Position numbers and translations under genes: made by a program
Part shown: in pieces, positions 62,585-64,000 of the stretch
Layout of the letters: the number at the start of each line of letters is the position of its first letter
How positions within the stretch are numbered: the stretch's first letter is position 1
The notes under the pieces: model-generated
What the model was told of the DNA's origin: nothing
Seen by the model: only the letters and a program-made list of their open reading frames with translations
Databases searched by the model: none
Source: UBA2966 sp965242505
GTDB taxonomy: Bacteria; Pseudomonadota; Alphaproteobacteria; UBA2966
DNA: 64,000 nucleotides
Reading direction: 5' to 3'
NCBI GenBank assembly: GCA_965242505.1
Contig: OZ251449.1
Span: forward strand, 2,790,001-2,854,000

Positions 62585-62710
62585 CTAACCCTGCCGCGCC
62601 TTGAATCGCCGGTTCGTCTTGTTGATCACGTACACGCGGCCGCGGCGGCGCACCACCCGGCAGTTGCGGTGCCGCTTCTTCGCGGTCTTCAGCGACTTGA
62701 GAACCTTCAT
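62585..62710 (-). CDS. rpmJ: 50S ribosomal protein L36
   Basis: A 41-residue basic protein, MKVLKSLKTAKKRHRNCRVV at the start and RGRVYVINKTNRRFKARQG at the end. It has only one cysteine, so it is of the zinc-free (C-minus, YkgO-like) type used by most alphaproteobacteria. ATG at 62710, TAG at 62585. It stands alone, as is usual for this form. Confidence 0.95.
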   Translation of the reverse strand: MKVLKSLKTAKKRHRNCRVVRRRGRVYVINKTNRRFKARQG

Positions 62711-62861
62711 GCGCTCACGGGGTCCCGGCGGCGTCCAAGTGGGCGCGATACATAGGCCGGGACGGCGGGGCCTGTCAAGTTCACGTCCTCGTTCGATACG
62801 TCATGAGGCGCCGCGCGCCCCGAGGGGAACGCGGCGGACCATTCCGCCCGGACGGGCGGCT

Positions 62862-64000
62862 TCAGTTCGACGGCGCCGTCACGCGGCACTCCTCCGCCTG
62901 GCAGGCGCCGAAGCTGCCGAACGCGGCCACACGCCGGTTCTGGTGGGTGGAGTCCGTCTCGATGCGCCACCAGCCGGCGGTTTCGAGCTTGTCCGCGGGA
63001 CCGTAGAGGGCGCCGCCGTACTCGCCCTTGTTCCACGACGTATCCCACGGGTCCGCATGGCCCGTGTAGCTGCCGTCGGCTGCGATGTCGCCCTCCGCCA
63101 ACAGGATCGCGAACCCTTCATGGGAATGGCCATCCCCTCCGTTTCTGAGGAACTGGTTCTTCTGCCAGATGCCGTTTTCGAGCGCTTGCAGGTTGGCGAC
63201 GTTACCCATGATCTTGTTGGCGCCGGTGGGAATGCCTTCGCCCGTGCAGGCGCCGGCGCCGATGCAGGCGTTGAGGGTCACGTCGCCCCGCAGGCGGGCG
63301 AAGTGGAGGACGTGCGGCGCGCTTTCGCTGCCCACCGAATTGCTCCTGGGATGCAGGATCATCCCCATGGTCCTGCCCCGGAACGTGGCCTCGATCGAGG
63401 TCGCGCGGTCGGTCGTCTTCGCGTCGTCCGCGTCGCGGAAGGCGTCGTAGCCGAAGTGGAAGCCCTGCAAGAGGCCCGGCCGGGGATACTCGTCGATGTA
63501 GTCGGTGTACATGAACAGGCCGTAGGCCGCATAGGACAGGTAACGGTCGGCGTCGTCGCCCGCATCGTCCGCATCCGCGCCCGCGTCGAGGCCGCCATGG
63601 TTCGACAGCCAGACCCGGAGGTCGCCCAGCGCGCCATGGGCGGCGAGGCGGCGGCCGTCGCTGTCTTCGGGGTCGGGCTGGGGCTGGTTTCCGCTCAACC
63701 CGTAGCGCGAGGCCCAGTAGTAGTTGGGTTCGCCGTCGGGGTCGGCGTAGGGCGCGCCCCAGGAGATCTCCGCGTCGCTGCGGTTGAAGTCGTAGCAATA
63801 CGCCGGATAGGCCCCGCTGCAATCGTCCGACATCACGTTGTTCCCGGAGTCCTGCGTCCCCCAGGCGCCCGGCGAGTTGATCCCGTCCCGGCCCCGGCTC
63901 GACGACCTGTCGAGGTCGTGCTTGAAGAGGCTCATGACGGCGCCTTCCCCGCCGGTCCTGAAGACCATGCCGTCGGGCGTGAAGCGGACCGAGCTGGTCA
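62862..64000 (-). CDS. Transferrin-binding protein-like (TbpB-type) surface protein, partial
   Basis: The open frame continues beyond the right edge, so the N-terminus (and any lipobox) is missing; at least 379 residues are seen. The C-terminal pattern is an eight-stranded small barrel ending GWWRIETDSTHQNRRVAAFGSFGACQ, where the AFGSFGA box recalls the terminal VFGA of TbpB/factor H-binding-like lipoproteins. Cysteine pairs (DDCSGAYPAYC; ACIGAGAC) may form disulfides. It is rich in Asp/Gly and likely surface-exposed. It may be a Slam-dependent lipoprotein; no slam or TonB receptor is in view. Confidence 0.55.
   Translation of the reverse strand, partial: TSSVRFTPDGMVFRTGGEGAVMSLFKHDLDRSSSRGRDGINSPGAWGTQDSGNNVMSDDCSGAYPAYCYDFNRSDAEISWGAPYADPDGEPNYYWASRYGLSGNQPQPDPEDSDGRRLAAHGALGDLRVWLSNHGGLDAGADADDAGDDADRYLSYAAYGLFMYTDYIDEYPRPGLLQGFHFGYDAFRDADDAKTTDRATSIEATFRGRTMGMILHPRSNSVGSESAPHVLHFARLRGDVTLNACIGAGACTGEGIPTGANKIMGNVANLQALENGIWQKNQFLRNGGDGHSHEGFAILLAEGDIAADGSYTGHADPWDTSWNKGEYGGALYGPADKLETAGWWRIETDSTHQNRRVAAFGSFGACQAEECRVTAPSN

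Overview
The window is about 70% GC and reads as an alphaproteobacterial chromosome, sampled around the replication origin. The block rho-hemJ-hemH-hemE | ppsR-maf-aroE-coaE-dnaQ is the arrangement that flanks oriC in Caulobacter and many other alphaproteobacteria. The mnmE-mnmG-rsmG-parA-parB partition operon carries two perfect parS palindromes. The rest (DUF3576 and DUF1640 proteins, qNOR, mannitol/chloroaromatic-type TRAP transporter) would suit Rhodospirillales or relatives, but order level is inference.

Layout. 0-0.5 kb: 5' half of a class II fic gene running off the left edge. 0.75-5 kb: quinone oxidoreductase, DUF255 protein, a [2Fe-2S] ferredoxin-like protein, pyrE. 5.1-11.6 kb: mnmE, mnmG, rsmG, parA, parB and an overlapping orphan DNA methyltransferase. 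11.8-16.3 kb (minus strand): leuS, lptE, holA. 16.3-19.1 kb: small membrane-anchored coiled-coil proteins, a DUF3576 lipoprotein and a DUF1640 tandem duplication. 19.1-20.7 kb: an IS481-type element truncated against the 3' half of the same fic gene. 21-23.5 kb: porin and small hypotheticals. 23.6-27.9 kb: rho, hemJ, hemH, hemE. 27.9-30.0 kb: putative oriC region, holding palindromic repeats and an intact IS481. 30-33.7 kb: ppsR, maf, aroE, coaE, dnaQ. 34.3-38.1 kb: TRAP operon. 38.1-40.9 kb: amidase, luciferase-like oxidoreductase, tRNA-Gly. 41.1-44.9 kb: HEPN two-gene module and a run of housekeeping genes. 44.9-49.5 kb: ubiquinone-type hydroxylase, then a Crp/Fnr regulator and qNOR linked by an FNR-like box. 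49.6-57.8 kb: amidase, glnK-amtB, ftsK, lolA, puuD-like. 57.9-62.4 kb: cNMP-binding protein, an aberrant ABC protein and a divergent glycosyltransferase. 62.6-64 kb: rpmJ and a partial TbpB-like lipoprotein.

Three things stand out. First, the two fic halves at positions 1 and 19952 share an 89-bp inverted repeat. Flipping the 20 kb between them would rebuild a 371-residue fic gene and also restore the usual order parB-parA-rsmG-mnmG-mnmE ... rho-hemE-oriC, so this looks like an origin-proximal inversion at a damaged IS copy (or an assembly artefact). Second, the ABC protein at 58.3-61.0 kb has lost the Walker A lysine and Walker B aspartate and carries a large insertion built from repeated copies of the segment after the Q-loop. 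Third, a family of GC-rich palindromic intergenic elements, some with a CGCGTTTCTCAT-like end, occupies at least 16 loci, including the gap beside oriC and the dctP-dctQ gap.
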